Shown here one piece after another: positions 40,188 through 47,732 of a stretch of 48,965 nt of DNA. The position numbers and the translations under genes were made by a program. The notes under the pieces were generated by a model that was not told where the DNA came from, searched no databases, and saw nothing but the letters and a program-made list of their open reading frames with translations. Every line of letters begins with the position of its first letter. The stretch's first letter is position 1. The stretch is from positions 1-48,965 of the forward strand of contig CAJTTH010000023.1 in the NCBI GenBank assembly GCA_910579125.1, read 5' to 3'. Origin of the DNA: an uncultured Oscillospiraceae bacterium (GTDB lineage: Bacteria > Bacillota > Clostridia > Oscillospirales > Ruminococcaceae).

Positions 40188-41276
40188 TTATTCCTTTTTA
40201 TTGCCCGCCATATCCACAGCATTGATATAATATAAATAATCCCGAACATTCGGAGTTACCTGAAAGTTAGGATTACAGCAGCCGCACCGCCATATGGTTT
40301 TGCCGTTAAGCTGATAGGAAATTCCGGTGGTGCAGGTTCCCGAAATCCTGTTGACGCACCCGTTATCGCTTACCGAGAAATTATCTTTAACACTTTCGGG
40401 ACAGCCCTTAATGTATTCAATAACATTGTCCAAATTTTTTATACGGAAATAGAGTATGAATTCGGTATCCATAGAGGTGATCCAGAAATCGGCATTTGTG
40501 TTTCTGTTGCGATCGCTTTCTTTTTTATAATATCTGATCTGAGGTCCCTCGTTCCAATCCTGAAAATTATAACAATAGTTTCTTTTTATCAGTTCGTCAT
40601 GTATCAACCGTGCCGCAGTTCTGTCCTGTTCAGAATGAAAAAGATCGGAAACGGATTCAACGCCGTCGTATTCCATTGTGCTCCAATCACTTTCATACAG
40701 TCGGTAATTCAATCTGCAAAAGTCCTTAAAACGACCAGTATTATTTGACTTTACAGCCAGAATGTACAAAGCCGATATAACGTTCTTATTATCCGGACAT
40801 GAAATAATGATATCGGTGTTGCTTTTTATTTTGCCGTTTACAAGTCCCTCGGCTGCAATCCCGTAATTGCCGAGTATGTTCAGAAACGCTCCGATATTTG
40901 TAATTTTCAAAGCCTTGCACTGCTCTTTCAATATATTCGCTTGTATACACAATTCGCCGTTTTGCTTCAGCTCTCCCGAATAACCCAATACATAAAATAT
41001 TTTCGAATATTTATAAGATTCCTCGCGCGACGCTCTCGCTTCTTTGGAAAAATATCCGTATTCGTTCATATCGTATATCGGCAGCAGCATACCGACGGGA
41101 TCATTCAGTATATCCTCATAGCAATGTGAAAAAATCACATGAAGCTCGTCAAATCCGCTTTTCAATTCCTCTTGCGTACATATTGCCTTATACGCGTCAT
41201 GTATGGGGAATTCTTCCGGATAAGATATCAATTCTTTTTTCCTGAGCTGCGACCAGCGTTCTATCCAATATTTCAT
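40188..41276 (-). CDS. Cys-rich-tailed protein of unknown function, partner of a MerR regulator
   Basis: A 362-aa soluble protein. The start at 41276 has AAGG-type SD sequences 5-16 nt upstream; a TTG at 41297 would overlap the MerR gene. The N-terminus is KYWIERWSQLRKKELISYPE. The middle is helical, with LNILGNYGIAAEGLVNGKIK and ALYILAVKSNNTG. The C-terminus has a compact Cys cluster, ISGTCTTGISYQLNGKTIW then RCGCCNPNFQVTPN (C-x15-C-x-C-C), probably a metal site. I recognise no named family. It begins 17 bp after the MerR gene, so it is co-transcribed. The motif GCCNPNF recurs as GCCCPNF in the 874-aa protein of the island. Confidence 0.7.
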   Translation of the reverse strand: MKYWIERWSQLRKKELISYPEEFPIHDAYKAICTQEELKSGFDELHVIFSHCYEDILNDPVGMLLPIYDMNEYGYFSKEARASREESYKYSKIFYVLGYSGELKQNGELCIQANILKEQCKALKITNIGAFLNILGNYGIAAEGLVNGKIKSNTDIIISCPDNKNVISALYILAVKSNNTGRFKDFCRLNYRLYESDWSTMEYDGVESVSDLFHSEQDRTAARLIHDELIKRNYCYNFQDWNEGPQIRYYKKESDRNRNTNADFWITSMDTEFILYFRIKNLDNVIEYIKGCPESVKDNFSVSDNGCVNRISGTCTTGISYQLNGKTIWRCGCCNPNFQVTPNVRDYLYYINAVDMAGNKKE

Positions 41277-41293
41277 TTTTGACCTTATTCCTT

Positions 41294-42244
41294 TCAAATA
41301 CCGTTCTTCAGCTTTACAGGCGCATAAAAGTTCTGTTGATGATAGCCGAGCCCCTTTCTGATTTCTTCGTCCGTATAAATCATATGGACAGATATCGCAC
41401 GGTTGTCATCAATAACAAAATTTGTTTTTTCCAACCACTTTTGAATTTTCTCAAGAACTTTATTGCCGCTTTCATCATCTCCGTCTATGCTTACCGCAGC
41501 CGCATACAGTCCTCCGGTATGTTCGATAATTTCATAGGGCGCAACGTCAGCCGCCGTAATTTCGTCCTTGATACGCCATATCCATTCAAGTTGTCCGTTG
41601 TTTTCACACAGGAAATCGGGAGCGTCAAAAATAATGGGTTTGAAAAAATCATTGTGCGCTTCCTGCCACATTTGAAATTTCCCAAAAACATCTTCAAATG
41701 ACATTGCGCCCGATGTGACCGCTCTGAATTTCGGAATACGGACGATTATTATATCGGGCACTTTATCGTTCAGCTTCTCTGTGACCTCAAAAAAACGGTC
41801 GATCTTAGCGGGGTTGCCGTTGTAGTCCACATTTGTAATTTGTGCTTCAATATCTTTGGCTTTATCATATAACAGCTTTACATCTGTTTCTCTTTCAAAA
41901 TCTAACCGTCGTATCTGATCAATAAATTCCAGCACGATTTTTTTCAACTCATGCAAAAGAGAGACCTCTTCGTCTATATCATCAACTTTCTTTTCAAGCA
42001 CGTCCAAGACGACTTTGGAGCCTGCTGTACTAAAAATGCGCTTAATATCCTTAATGCTGATATTAAGCCTGCGTAAAATCAAAATTTGTTCCAGACGCTT
42101 TATTGCGGCTTCATCATACAGCCTGTAAGCGTAGTCGTCGTTCCGCGTGCTTTCTATCAGACCCATATCCTCATAATAACGGAGAGTACGGGCGGATATA
42201 TTGTATCTTACGGATATTTCCCTGATTTTAGCTAAATTACCCAT
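41294..42244 (-). CDS. MerR-family regulator with GyrI-like effector domain
   Basis: A 316-aa protein. The MerR HTH (about 8-78) is IREISVRYNISARTLRYYED then MGLIESTRND, YRLYDEAAIKRLEQILILRR. A coiled-coil dimerisation helix follows (about 80-130), then a GyrI-like binding domain (about 150-316) with IIIVRIPKFRAVTSGAMSFE and a terminal YAPVKLKNGI. Layout and size match drug-sensing BltR/BmrR-type regulators. Its promoter has a 19-bp spacer with a dyad, as expected for MerR autoregulation. It is first gene of an operon with the Cys-rich-tailed protein. Confidence 0.9.
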   Translation of the reverse strand: MGNLAKIREISVRYNISARTLRYYEDMGLIESTRNDDYAYRLYDEAAIKRLEQILILRRLNISIKDIKRIFSTAGSKVVLDVLEKKVDDIDEEVSLLHELKKIVLEFIDQIRRLDFERETDVKLLYDKAKDIEAQITNVDYNGNPAKIDRFFEVTEKLNDKVPDIIIVRIPKFRAVTSGAMSFEDVFGKFQMWQEAHNDFFKPIIFDAPDFLCENNGQLEWIWRIKDEITAADVAPYEIIEHTGGLYAAAVSIDGDDESGNKVLEKIQKWLEKTNFVIDDNRAISVHMIYTDEEIRKGLGYHQQNFYAPVKLKNGI

Positions 42245-42275
42245 ATTATTTATCCCTTTCGTTGATGATAACTAT

Positions 42276-42306
42276 ATTATACACTATTCCCCAACGGAAG
42301 AGTCAA
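42276..42306 (-). promoter_or_regulatory. MerR-type promoter of the merR/Cys-rich operon
   Basis: Minus strand: -35 TTGACT (42301-42306), a 19-bp spacer, -10 TATAAT (42276-42281). The dyad ACTCTTCC..GGGAATAGT is centred in the spacer. Long spacers of 19-20 bp are the hallmark of MerR-activated promoters. Confidence 0.8.
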
Positions 42307-42337
42307 TAGAAAAAGAAAATTTTTTTAGATACGATAT

Positions 42338-42373
42338 AACAGGACTGAGCCCAATATATGGTTCAGCCCTGTT
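42338..42373. terminator. Bidirectional terminator-like hairpin
   Basis: 13 of 14 positions pair (AACAGGACTGAGCC with GGTTCAGCCCTGTT). It separates the downstream end of the C39-like gene from the merR promoter. Confidence 0.7.
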
Positions 42374-42424
42374 AGTTTCATAGTTCCTATCTTAGTGCTT
42401 ATTCATTTCCCAAACGGAATAGAA

Positions 42425-43480
42425 TTACAGCATAGATAAACATTCCTGCAGCAAATGAGATACTTGACGGTCTATGTTAAATAATTCTTGAAATAAGGAT
42501 TTAAGTTCCGCTCTGGCAGATGAATTATTCAACAACTCAGCGATGTTTTTGGGTACACAAAAGAAAGTTTCCGATGAAACACCCAGAAGCGCCCAGATTT
42601 TCCATGCCTGATCATGGAAATGAAGATGTAAATCCGATGCTTCCAAAAGTAATTCCTTACATTTATTTTCGCCGACCATAGTTACCAAAGTGTTCCTGTA
42701 ACATTCGGACGCGTGCCACCTGGTTTCTATTGCAAGACCGTTTATTTGATTCAGCCATTTGCCGAGCTTTTGTCCGTCCGATTCCGTTTCTATTTTTTGA
42801 TATACCTTTTGTTCCAGCTTATTCCTGCTGCCGGTATTTAAGTGTCGTATCATATGATCGAGAGATTCGGACAGGGAGATCGTACTATTGTATTTATCCG
42901 TTATGAAAACAATATTGCTGAGTTTATTATACCAATCCTTATCAGGCTGCGGCAAACGGCGGGATTTCATCAAGTACGGAAGATTTTTATCATCATCGTA
43001 TCCTGTTATTACCGCCCACAAATCGCCAAGACTCAATTTTATCAAGACAGGCTGTTTTTCCTCGACAGCCTGCTTTATTCTTTCAAACAGGACATTTTCC
43101 TCTGTATTTTTGTTCATTGATTCATAGCGATAACCCGATGCGTATAAAGCTAAGGATAAACGGTCAAGAGCGGTCTCTGAAAACTCGTCCGCCGAGTACG
43201 GCTTGTCAAACGGATTACCGATTTCTTTATCTGTCCAAAAATATGCGCAGCCCGTTATTGTTATCAAATATTGATATATTTTAAGATGATGCTTATTGAT
43301 AAAAGGTTCGTTTCCGCAATCGCCGCACTTTATACAGCTGCGTTGGTGCTTGCCGCAGAAAAAAGGAGTGTCCTCTGTGTAAGCGTCCCGATATAAAAGA
43401 ATGGACGAAAGGGCGCCGAAAAATGAATTCCTTTGTGCATTTACAGGAAAAGAAACTATATTTTCAATACTCTTTATCAT
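42425..43480 (-). CDS. C39/BtrH-like core protein with C-x6-C-x2-C-x2-C motif (copy A)
   Basis: A 351-aa soluble protein. The start at 43480 overlaps the stop of the 874-aa gene as ATGA, with SD GGAGG 8 nt before. Near the N-terminus is NSFFGALSSILLY then DTPFFC-x6-C-I-K-C-G-D-C, a likely Zn or Fe-S site. The middle KQAVEEKQPVLIKLSLGDLW-AVITGYDDD fits the C39/BtrH-like papain-type core, but the usual His is replaced and no catalytic Cys is evident. The C-terminal helical part has GLAIETRWHASECY, AWKIWALLGV and a closing SLFQELFNIDRQVSHLLQEC. It is clearly paralogous to the protein at 46355-47506. Function unknown; a binding or sensor role is inferred. Confidence 0.75.
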   Translation of the reverse strand: MIKSIENIVSFPVNAQRNSFFGALSSILLYRDAYTEDTPFFCGKHQRSCIKCGDCGNEPFINKHHLKIYQYLITITGCAYFWTDKEIGNPFDKPYSADEFSETALDRLSLALYASGYRYESMNKNTEENVLFERIKQAVEEKQPVLIKLSLGDLWAVITGYDDDKNLPYLMKSRRLPQPDKDWYNKLSNIVFITDKYNSTISLSESLDHMIRHLNTGSRNKLEQKVYQKIETESDGQKLGKWLNQINGLAIETRWHASECYRNTLVTMVGENKCKELLLEASDLHLHFHDQAWKIWALLGVSSETFFCVPKNIAELLNNSSARAELKSLFQELFNIDRQVSHLLQECLSML

Positions 43481-46101
43481 TTGACATTCCTCCATTTATT
43501 CAGTATCTTTACAACCTCGTCGATAATATCACCGCATTCGCGAATTCTTGCAGCAATTTTTTCCCGTCTCTCGGGTGTTTGCAGCGTTTCAAAAGTAATA
43601 TTGAAACCGCCTCCGAGAGCTTCAAGATCATTTGCGCCGTCGTTGTGCCAAATATCGGCGGTGCGTTTGTACAAGAGACTGATGTCGTGAAGATGTGTCA
43701 TATTGGGATTCAATTCACCTGTACGCTGTAAAAAATTAGGACAACAGCAGCCGTTTGTGGCAAGCGCAAAAACGAAATTAATGTACATTGTCCGTGAATC
43801 AAATTCCTCCGGCTTTATTTGTTCAAAATACCCGTTTTCAATGTCAGTTGCCCATTTACGGAATGCAGGCGCACCGAAGCAATATTTATCGTTGTCGGTT
43901 GTCAGAATCTTTGGCAGCGCGTAAATTGCTTCACGGTAAATTTCCGCGGTATCCTTTTGTTCTTTTTTCCCGCCGACAAATATCCAGCCGCTTTTATCGG
44001 TATCGTATCCCATCGCTTTATCGCAGGAAATACGCTGCGGCTCGCTGTTATCCCCCGAAATATATATGAGCGTTTTTCCGTATTCCTCGTAACCCACAAA
44101 CACACCGCACGGCTGCTCCGAATATCCTGTGAATATAACAGGAACGCCCTTGTCAATACAGGCAATGAGTTTTTTCAGATACGTCTCTTTATCTTTGAGA
44201 AGCTCACAGCTGAAAACATACGCGGCTGAATAACCGCACTTTTCAAAAACTCCCTCAAAAAATTTTCTGTCGCCGTTGACCTGATAATATGCGCTGATGC
44301 CGTTGCCGTCAAAAGGCTGTTTGTAATGCTGAGCAAACAGGTCTCCGGTAAGTCCGGCAAAAAACAGGTAATCAAACTCCTTTTCTCCCAAACATTCCAT
44401 TACATATGCGGCGCTCCCGTTGAAGCGGTAAATTTCGCCGTACTCTTCTATAATAAGACGGTGAATAACGGGAATAAGGTTATTGCTTCGCTTTGCATTT
44501 ACGGTAAGCTCTGCGTTTATTTTATATGGATGTGAATACGCAAGCTGTGAGATACTGATTTTTCTAAAATATTTCATTCCCTGACCGTTAGAGCCGATAA
44601 CAATAGGATAGGCTTCTTCACGGTTCATATCAAGGGACATATACGGAAAATCGGTTCCGCAATACCGTATTTCACCGTTTATTATGACCGTCAAATACTT
44701 TTGTCCGATGACCCATGTGACATGATTGTATTCGTTCGGCTTGATACGTCCCCTGTTAGGGAAATTATACAGGTCGTGAAAAATCGGCTGGTGAAAGCTG
44801 ATCGCTTCCTCCCGACAGCTCGAACTGTTATTCATATTGATACCGAAATCCATAATTTTCAGATTTTCACCACTGTCATAGCTGCCGGAGCCGTGATAAA
44901 AAATAATGCTGCCCTCACTGTCGCCATAGCCGAACTGCTCGTCGTTCATAGGTATGCGAAAGTCTATATCCACCCTAAACGGCAGCTTTACAGACACGTT
45001 TGTATTTAGCGTCCGCGTGGAGATCCAGCCGGTATATTCTGCTTCACCGCTGTCAAGTACTCGGTAATGAGGGGCGTTAATAGGCGTAATCTTATCAAGC
45101 GCGACCTCCTTTTCCCACAATATCGGATTTTGACTGTTGATTTCGTCTTCCGTAATATCTGTGATTTCGACGGGTCTTGGATAAAGCGACACATCGGGGA
45201 GCCGTTTTTTTACAGGAACATATAAAGCGACAAGCTGTCTGCGTTCATCGGGAGAGATAAGATTCTCTGTCATGGCGGCGTGGCGCAGATTGCCGTCCGC
45301 CGCATAATCTATTTGATAAAACTTATTTTCATCAAAGCTTTTTATCAGAGCGCGAAAAGACTGATTCAAATCGTCATCGAGATATAAATTTGCCGCGGCA
45401 AACAAGCCCCCGTCAAAAATTAAATCGGTAAAGCCGCTGTCGTTTACAAAGTCGTCGGCAATTTTTGAGATCATAACGTCCTGTTGGTTTTCCCAGTACT
45501 CAAAGCTTCCGTGATGCTCTGTTCTTATCCCGCTCATCTGAATATAACGTGAAAAAGCGTCGGTATCGGAGTTTTGCGGATCGGCTTTAAGGTATGAGGA
45601 CAACATGCGCATTTTTGGCAGTTTTACAATGGAAATATCAAGCGGACGTTCCAGCTTTTCGGATATCACGGAAAGATGTTCCATGCCAATGCTTTCCCGC
45701 ACGGTGAGCTGCTTGTCCATTTCCTCATACAAAAGAGGCAGCGCGGAGATCTGTTTGATACCCTTTTCAATCATTTTATTCAAAAAATCGTTAATAATGC
45801 GTTTAAGCTCAGACAGCGCCGTGACCTCACGGTCTATTTCATTAAGCTTGTCCACAAAAACCTGTGTGAGGTCCAGCATTTCACGGCTGCTGTAAATTCG
45901 TAAGATGTCTTTTATCGGTATCTGCATTTTGCGAAGTATCATGATCTGCCGCAGCCGCTGTACATTCTGCTCATCATAATAGCGGTATTTTTCAAACTGC
46001 GGACGGACGCTTGTAATAAGTCCGGCTTCCTCGTAATAACGCAGTGTTCTTGACGATAGTCCGAGCTGCGTGCTTAGGTCGGTTATCTTGATCAAACTCA
46101 T
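43477..46101 (-). CDS. 874-aa multidomain MerR regulator: HTH, coiled coil, GyrI-like, LamG-like, C39/BtrH-like
   Basis: Domain order by eye. MerR HTH 1-75 (ITDLSTQLGLSSRTLRYYEE, AGLITSVRP). Coiled coil about 80-130. GyrI-like effector domain about 150-325 (ISIVKLPKMRMLSSYLKADP, then ALYVPVKKRLPD). A ConA/LamG-like beta-sandwich about 335-555 (VSVKLPFRVDIDFRIPM, SIIFYHGSGSYDSGE, YNHVTWVIGQKYLTVIINGE). A C39/BtrH-like core about 560-720 (YRFNGSAAYVMECLGEKEFD, CIDKGVPVIFTGYSEQPCGV, FVGYEEYGKTL). A helical end with ATNGCCCPNF. SD AAAGGAG. No enzyme signature is complete. It is translationally coupled to copy A downstream. A fused sensor-regulator of this layout is unknown to me. Confidence 0.8.
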   Translation of the reverse strand: MSLIKITDLSTQLGLSSRTLRYYEEAGLITSVRPQFEKYRYYDEQNVQRLRQIMILRKMQIPIKDILRIYSSREMLDLTQVFVDKLNEIDREVTALSELKRIINDFLNKMIEKGIKQISALPLLYEEMDKQLTVRESIGMEHLSVISEKLERPLDISIVKLPKMRMLSSYLKADPQNSDTDAFSRYIQMSGIRTEHHGSFEYWENQQDVMISKIADDFVNDSGFTDLIFDGGLFAAANLYLDDDLNQSFRALIKSFDENKFYQIDYAADGNLRHAAMTENLISPDERRQLVALYVPVKKRLPDVSLYPRPVEITDITEDEINSQNPILWEKEVALDKITPINAPHYRVLDSGEAEYTGWISTRTLNTNVSVKLPFRVDIDFRIPMNDEQFGYGDSEGSIIFYHGSGSYDSGENLKIMDFGINMNNSSSCREEAISFHQPIFHDLYNFPNRGRIKPNEYNHVTWVIGQKYLTVIINGEIRYCGTDFPYMSLDMNREEAYPIVIGSNGQGMKYFRKISISQLAYSHPYKINAELTVNAKRSNNLIPVIHRLIIEEYGEIYRFNGSAAYVMECLGEKEFDYLFFAGLTGDLFAQHYKQPFDGNGISAYYQVNGDRKFFEGVFEKCGYSAAYVFSCELLKDKETYLKKLIACIDKGVPVIFTGYSEQPCGVFVGYEEYGKTLIYISGDNSEPQRISCDKAMGYDTDKSGWIFVGGKKEQKDTAEIYREAIYALPKILTTDNDKYCFGAPAFRKWATDIENGYFEQIKPEEFDSRTMYINFVFALATNGCCCPNFLQRTGELNPNMTHLHDISLLYKRTADIWHNDGANDLEALGGGFNITFETLQTPERREKIAARIRECGDIIDEVVKILNKWRNVK

Positions 46102-46124
46102 CCAGGTCTCTCCTTTCCGTAAAC

Positions 46125-46154
46125 AGTATACTACTTAACGTTTGTCAAAGTCAA
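46125..46154 (-). promoter_or_regulatory. MerR-type promoter of the 874-aa regulator gene
   Basis: Minus strand: -35 TTGACT (46149-46154), an 18-bp spacer, -10 TATACT (46125-46130). The spacer starts TTGACAAACGTTAAG, an imperfect dyad TTGAC/GTTAA. The -35, -10 and most of the spacer match the promoter at 47570-47600. Confidence 0.75.
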
Positions 46155-46354
46155 GAGACAGCGTTATAAACCGAGCGGTACTTCCATTTATTGGTTTTCA
46201 TACATCCGTCTCTTGTTAAATTAAAAAAACATTGAGAAACCGTTATAGAACCTAACGGGATTATTTATACAAAAGCTGCAAATATTCAAGAAAACAGATA
46301 TTTGCAGCTTTTCGTATAAACGACATTAAGTATATTTGAATTGTGATAAACGAG
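46155..46354. other. Intergenic region with a terminator and an inverted repeat
   Basis: No gene. CAAGAGAC (46152-46159) and GTCTCTTG (46208-46215) form an 8-bp inverted repeat. The terminator at 46271-46312 follows. Confidence 0.5.
46271..46312. terminator. Terminator downstream of C39-like copy B
   Basis: Perfect 15-bp stem AAAAGCTGCAAATAT / ATATTTGCAGCTTTT, loop of 12 nt, T-rich on both strands. Confidence 0.88.
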
Positions 46355-47506
46355 TTAATTGCGTACAGTGTTCAAAATCTCCATAATTCCGGCAGCTACC
46401 GCGCGGTCGTTGTCAAATGCGATTTTAAACAGCCGCTTCAGCTCATTCTGCACATCGGACTGCTGAATAAGCCTGAATGACTCTTCTGTGGGGAGATAAT
46501 TAGTCTGCGGTCCGACATTCAGGCAAGCCCAGATTTGCCAGCCTATTCCGTGAGTTTCGTTGTTTCCCTCTGCAATATAACGCTTAAAAAACAGAGCTGC
46601 TAATTTTTCAGTCACAGCTTTCATTTTGTTTAATTCCGCCGAATCCGTCGACGACAAATCAACAAGCGAATACAGAAGATTATCCTTTGACGCAAAGGCT
46701 TCCGCCGCGTGCCACCTTGCTTCGATCGGAACGCCGTTTATTGCCATAAGCTTGTACGACAGCATTACGGCGTTTTCGGGTGTGACATTTGACAGGTCGG
46801 ACATAATTTCATTTTCCAAAGCGTCGTGTGAGGAATCGCTCAGCACAGCGTGTATCCGTTTGAGTATGTCAAAATAAGCTTGCTTGCAGACAGCGTTATT
46901 TTTGCGGTCGGCTTCTCCTGTGATAACGATAATATCCTCATACGTGCCGTCTGTCTCGTCGCCTATCCCGCCGCCGTAATTCATAACGGTGATACCGTCG
47001 TCCGTGTAGCCGCATACGAGCTTCCAGCATGAAATCCATGCCATTTCATCAGGATAGACACTGTGATTTGCTGCCATTGCAGGATATCCCGAGTCAATTG
47101 AATCTTTTACGATATCACGAATTTCCACAACGGTTTTATTTTTGCAGCGGATAAACGAAAGTCCCGCAAAATCCATGACATCAGCTACAAAATCGTCGTC
47201 CCAGCGCCAACCGATCGGGATATTCGGGATCGTGTGCGCACCGACGCAGTCGTCTTCGGGGTAATCCCAACCAAACGCCAGTCCCGATGCGGTTAGCAGG
47301 CAATGATAAACGCTTGACTGTGTCTTACCAAGCGACTGCCCGGCACAGCCGCCGCATTTTATGCAGTAGCTTCCCTTGGACGTACACCAGTATGGGGTGT
47401 CGTCGGTGTATTTTTTTGCAGCGCATACCGCACTTGACAAAGCTGCGATGAATCCGTCGGATTCTGCGTTAAATGGGAACGGGTGAACGGTGAGTTGTTT
47501 TTTCAT
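46355..47506 (-). CDS. C39/BtrH-like core protein with C-x6-C-x2-C-x2-C motif (copy B)
   Basis: A 383-aa soluble protein, paralogue of copy A (42425-43480). Shared features: SDGFIAALSSAVCAAK near the start, DTPYWC-x6-C-I-K-C-G-G-C with identical Cys spacing, IDSGYPAMAANHS...WKLVCGYTDDG in the core, then GVPIEARWHAAEAF, GWQIWACLNVGPQ and a closing LKRLFKIAFDNDRAVAAGI. It differs in having GLAFGWDYPEDDCVG and GWRWDDDF, typical of BtrH/C39-like enzymes or their binding-only relatives. SD AAAGGAG at ATG 47506. It is monocistronic from a MerR-type promoter almost identical to that of the 874-aa regulator. Confidence 0.75.
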   Translation of the reverse strand: MKKQLTVHPFPFNAESDGFIAALSSAVCAAKKYTDDTPYWCTSKGSYCIKCGGCAGQSLGKTQSSVYHCLLTASGLAFGWDYPEDDCVGAHTIPNIPIGWRWDDDFVADVMDFAGLSFIRCKNKTVVEIRDIVKDSIDSGYPAMAANHSVYPDEMAWISCWKLVCGYTDDGITVMNYGGGIGDETDGTYEDIIVITGEADRKNNAVCKQAYFDILKRIHAVLSDSSHDALENEIMSDLSNVTPENAVMLSYKLMAINGVPIEARWHAAEAFASKDNLLYSLVDLSSTDSAELNKMKAVTEKLAALFFKRYIAEGNNETHGIGWQIWACLNVGPQTNYLPTEESFRLIQQSDVQNELKRLFKIAFDNDRAVAAGIMEILNTVRN

Positions 47507-47569
47507 ATTGATTCTCCTTTGAAATTTACTTAAGACGTTTTCACGAGTGATCGGTACGTCTCTGTAAAT

Positions 47570-47600
47570 AGTATACCACTTGACGTTACGTCAAAGTCAA
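47570..47600 (-). promoter_or_regulatory. MerR-type promoter of C39-like copy B with perfect dyad
   Basis: Minus strand: -35 TTGACT (47595-47600), a 19-bp spacer, -10 TATACT (47570-47575). The spacer holds the perfect 15-bp palindrome TTGACGTTACGTCAA (47580-47594). Confidence 0.85.
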
Positions 47601-47691
47601 GAGCTTGGTTATATTTTTTTAACATTTCTGCTCAAAACTATTGACAAACTTACGGCTTTTCATAATCGCTATCATTCTAATGGCAGAGCCA

Positions 47692-47709
47692 TTCAGCGTA
47701 GGCTCTGCC
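47692..47709. terminator. Hairpin after the XRE/C39-like gene
   Basis: Two abutting 9-bp complementary arms, GGCAGAGCC (47692-47700) and GGCTCTGCC (47701-47709), with ATTCAGCGTA-type loop bases provided by breathing of the centre. U tract is weak. It lies 24-41 bp past the stop of the gene at 47733. Confidence 0.4.
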
Positions 47710-47732
47710 GTTTGCACTGTGTTTTGCAAGCT

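Noticed and set aside
43903..44229. Short plus-strand frames inside the 874-aa gene
   Set aside because: Shadow frames of a well-supported multidomain protein with its own promoter and SD.
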